Program-made: the position numbers and the translations under genes
DNA from: Arenicellales bacterium
GTDB taxonomy: Bacteria > Pseudomonadota > Gammaproteobacteria > Arenicellales > UBA868
Direction: 5' to 3'
Length of the DNA: 14,192 nucleotides
Assembly: GCA_028825345.1 (NCBI GenBank)
Contig: JAPKAJ010000030.1
Span: 1-14,192 of the forward strand
In this document: positions 13,379-14,192 of the stretch, one piece after another
Numbering within the stretch: the stretch's first letter is position 1
Layout: each line of letters opens with the position of its first letter
The notes under the pieces: generated by a model
Seen by the model: the letters and a program-made list of their open reading frames with translations, nothing else
What the model was told of the DNA's origin: nothing
The model's database searches: none

Positions 13379-13851
13379 CGGTCCTCGCCCCGGAAGGCTC
13401 TGGCAAGTTCACCTACGTAGCGGGAAGCGCGCTGGCCAACCGAGTCAGGCGAGACCAAGCGCGGTGTCAGCAATCGCTGAAGATCTTCGAGATGCCGACT
13501 TTGTGCTTCAAAGCGAGCTTTGAGAGCAGCATGTTCCTGTTGTAACTGGTTCAGCTTGTCTGAAGACACCGTTTGTTCCATCGATTTTTGACCTGTAACG
13601 TGACTTGGGATGTCGGTGTCACTAGTCCTAGATGTGACACTTGGTGTAGGCCCCGGCTCTCCAAATACGCGGATCAGATCGGTGATATCGAAAAGATAAC
13701 GAGGCCTTCCACCAGGGTCTTGGCGTTGGAATGGGGTCAGGTGACCATTTTTGACCCGTCGCCGGATCGTGTTGGTCGATATCCCGAAAAGGCGACCGGC
13801 CTCGGTGATGCTGATGCGGCTGTAAAGACGGGGTGATGCATCCGGGGTCAT
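13375..13851 (-). CDS. Helix-turn-helix DNA-binding protein with coiled coil
   Basis: From the ATG at 13849-13851 the product has 158 aa. I prefer this start because AGAGG lies 7 nt upstream; an ATG six codons earlier (13869) has no Shine-Dalgarno sequence. Residues ~8-60 form a MerR/excisionase-type winged helix-turn-helix: ISITEAGRLFGISTNTIRRR, then GRPRYLFDITDLIRVF, the usual wing and second helix. A Ser/Thr-rich linker (~63-95) leads to a short coiled coil (LNQLQQEHAALKARFEAQ, ~100-125) and a C-terminal helix ending in GEDR. The coiled coil suggests a dimer. Its stop overlaps the mlaA start, so it is first in the HTH-mlaA-apaH-apaG unit and may regulate that unit. Similar architectures also occur in plasmid-maintenance proteins. 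The specific function is unknown. Confidence 0.8.
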   Translation of the reverse strand: MTPDASPRLYSRISITEAGRLFGISTNTIRRRVKNGHLTPFQRQDPGGRPRYLFDITDLIRVFGEPGPTPSVTSRTSDTDIPSHVTGQKSMEQTVSSDKLNQLQQEHAALKARFEAQSRHLEDLQRLLTPRLVSPDSVGQRASRYVGELARAFRGEDR

Positions 13852-14025
13852 GTGATGACCTCTACACATAATTTGGCACGCCGTTTGGTGTCGATCGAGC
13901 CGCTAGAAGGCATAGCCCGAGTATACGTGACCACGCCAACGCTGGGTAAGGGTTTAGAGGGCGATTTTTAACCAAAGGCAACTTTTTCCTGTGAGTGCCT
14001 TCAGATTTGGTCAGAATATCCATCG

Positions 14026-14192
14026 ATGAAAAGGCAACTGTTTATTCTGGCGACCCTCGCCCTGGCGAGTGGATTATTCTTGCCGTCAGCGGCTCAAGCC
14101 GACCCTGCTCAGGAGGCTCTGGCCCTGGTGCTAAAGGCCTATGTCGAGCGCCATCGGCTGGCAGGGCCCTTACCGGATCTGGCGGTTTCTAA
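14026..14192 (+). CDS. Secreted protein, partial (N-terminal 55 residues)
   Basis: I translated this frame by hand from the ATG at 14026; it stays open to the window end. The first ~26 residues form a clear Sec signal peptide: basic MKRQ, hydrophobic LFILATLALASGLFL, then PSAAQA before DPAQEA. The visible mature part is helical (ALALVLKAYVERHRLAG). The family cannot be named from so little. No good Shine-Dalgarno sequence was seen and no alternative in-frame start exists just upstream. It diverges from the HTH gene. An overlapping frame from 13995 is also open but gives a Gly/Ser/Arg-rich product with no signal peptide and is probably a shadow. Confidence 0.65.
   Translation, partial: MKRQLFILATLALASGLFLPSAAQADPAQEALALVLKAYVERHRLAGPLPDLAVS

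Noticed and set aside
1..14192. CRISPR array, tRNA or rRNA genes, prophage or transposase
   Set aside because: No regularly spaced repeats, cloverleaf-like sequence, rRNA stretches or transposase motifs were recognised.

Overview
The window carries the chromosome-origin neighbourhood of a gammaproteobacterium. The evidence is the block rpmH-rnpA-yidD-yidC-mnmE diverging from dnaA-dnaN-gyrB, DnaA boxes on both sides of dnaA, GTTCCACGTGGAAC parS sites of the kind known from Pseudomonas, and an ApaG/ApaH/MlaA group. GyrB has the length expected of a Gram-negative enzyme with the Toprim insert. The genus cannot be named from sequence alone.

Layout, left to right. (1) 1-1400, minus strand: a two-gene stator-like pair, with a MotA/TolQ/ExbB-type channel protein followed by a MotB-type protein cut by the window edge. 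(2) 1401-2052: intergenic DNA holding an unrecognised 77-residue ORF (1786-2019). It has no Shine-Dalgarno sequence and lies between two copies of one 13-bp motif in inverted orientation. (3) 2053-5912, minus strand: rpmH, rnpA, yidD, yidC and mnmE, tightly packed behind a clear sigma-70 promoter. They serve ribosome assembly, RNase P, membrane-protein insertion and tRNA modification. (4) 5913-6172: rpmH/dnaA intergenic region with two perfect DnaA boxes around an AT palindrome and a hairpin in the probable dnaA leader. (5) 6173-7507: dnaA with a TTG start. (6) 7508-7703: a cluster of DnaA boxes next to a very AT-rich stretch, the best oriC candidate here. (7) 7704-11369: dnaN and gyrB. recF, usually between them, is missing, and the 144-bp gap holds two parS sites. 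(8) 11393-13851, minus strand: a compact cluster read in the order HTH/coiled-coil gene, mlaA, apaH, apaG. (9) 14026-end: the first part of a secreted protein on the plus strand.

Functionally, the centre joins initiation (DnaA, DnaA boxes), elongation (beta clamp), supercoiling (GyrB) and segregation (parS). The flanks are housekeeping envelope and nucleotide-metabolism genes. The less ordinary parts are the stator-like pair and the orphan ORF beyond mnmE, where mnmG-rsmG-parAB often lie; the recF-less gap with paired parS; the stacked structured elements around dnaA and before gyrB; and an MlaA with no cysteine to lipidate. Five genes appear to use non-ATG starts: dnaA, apaH and mlaA with TTG, mnmE and rnpA with GTG.
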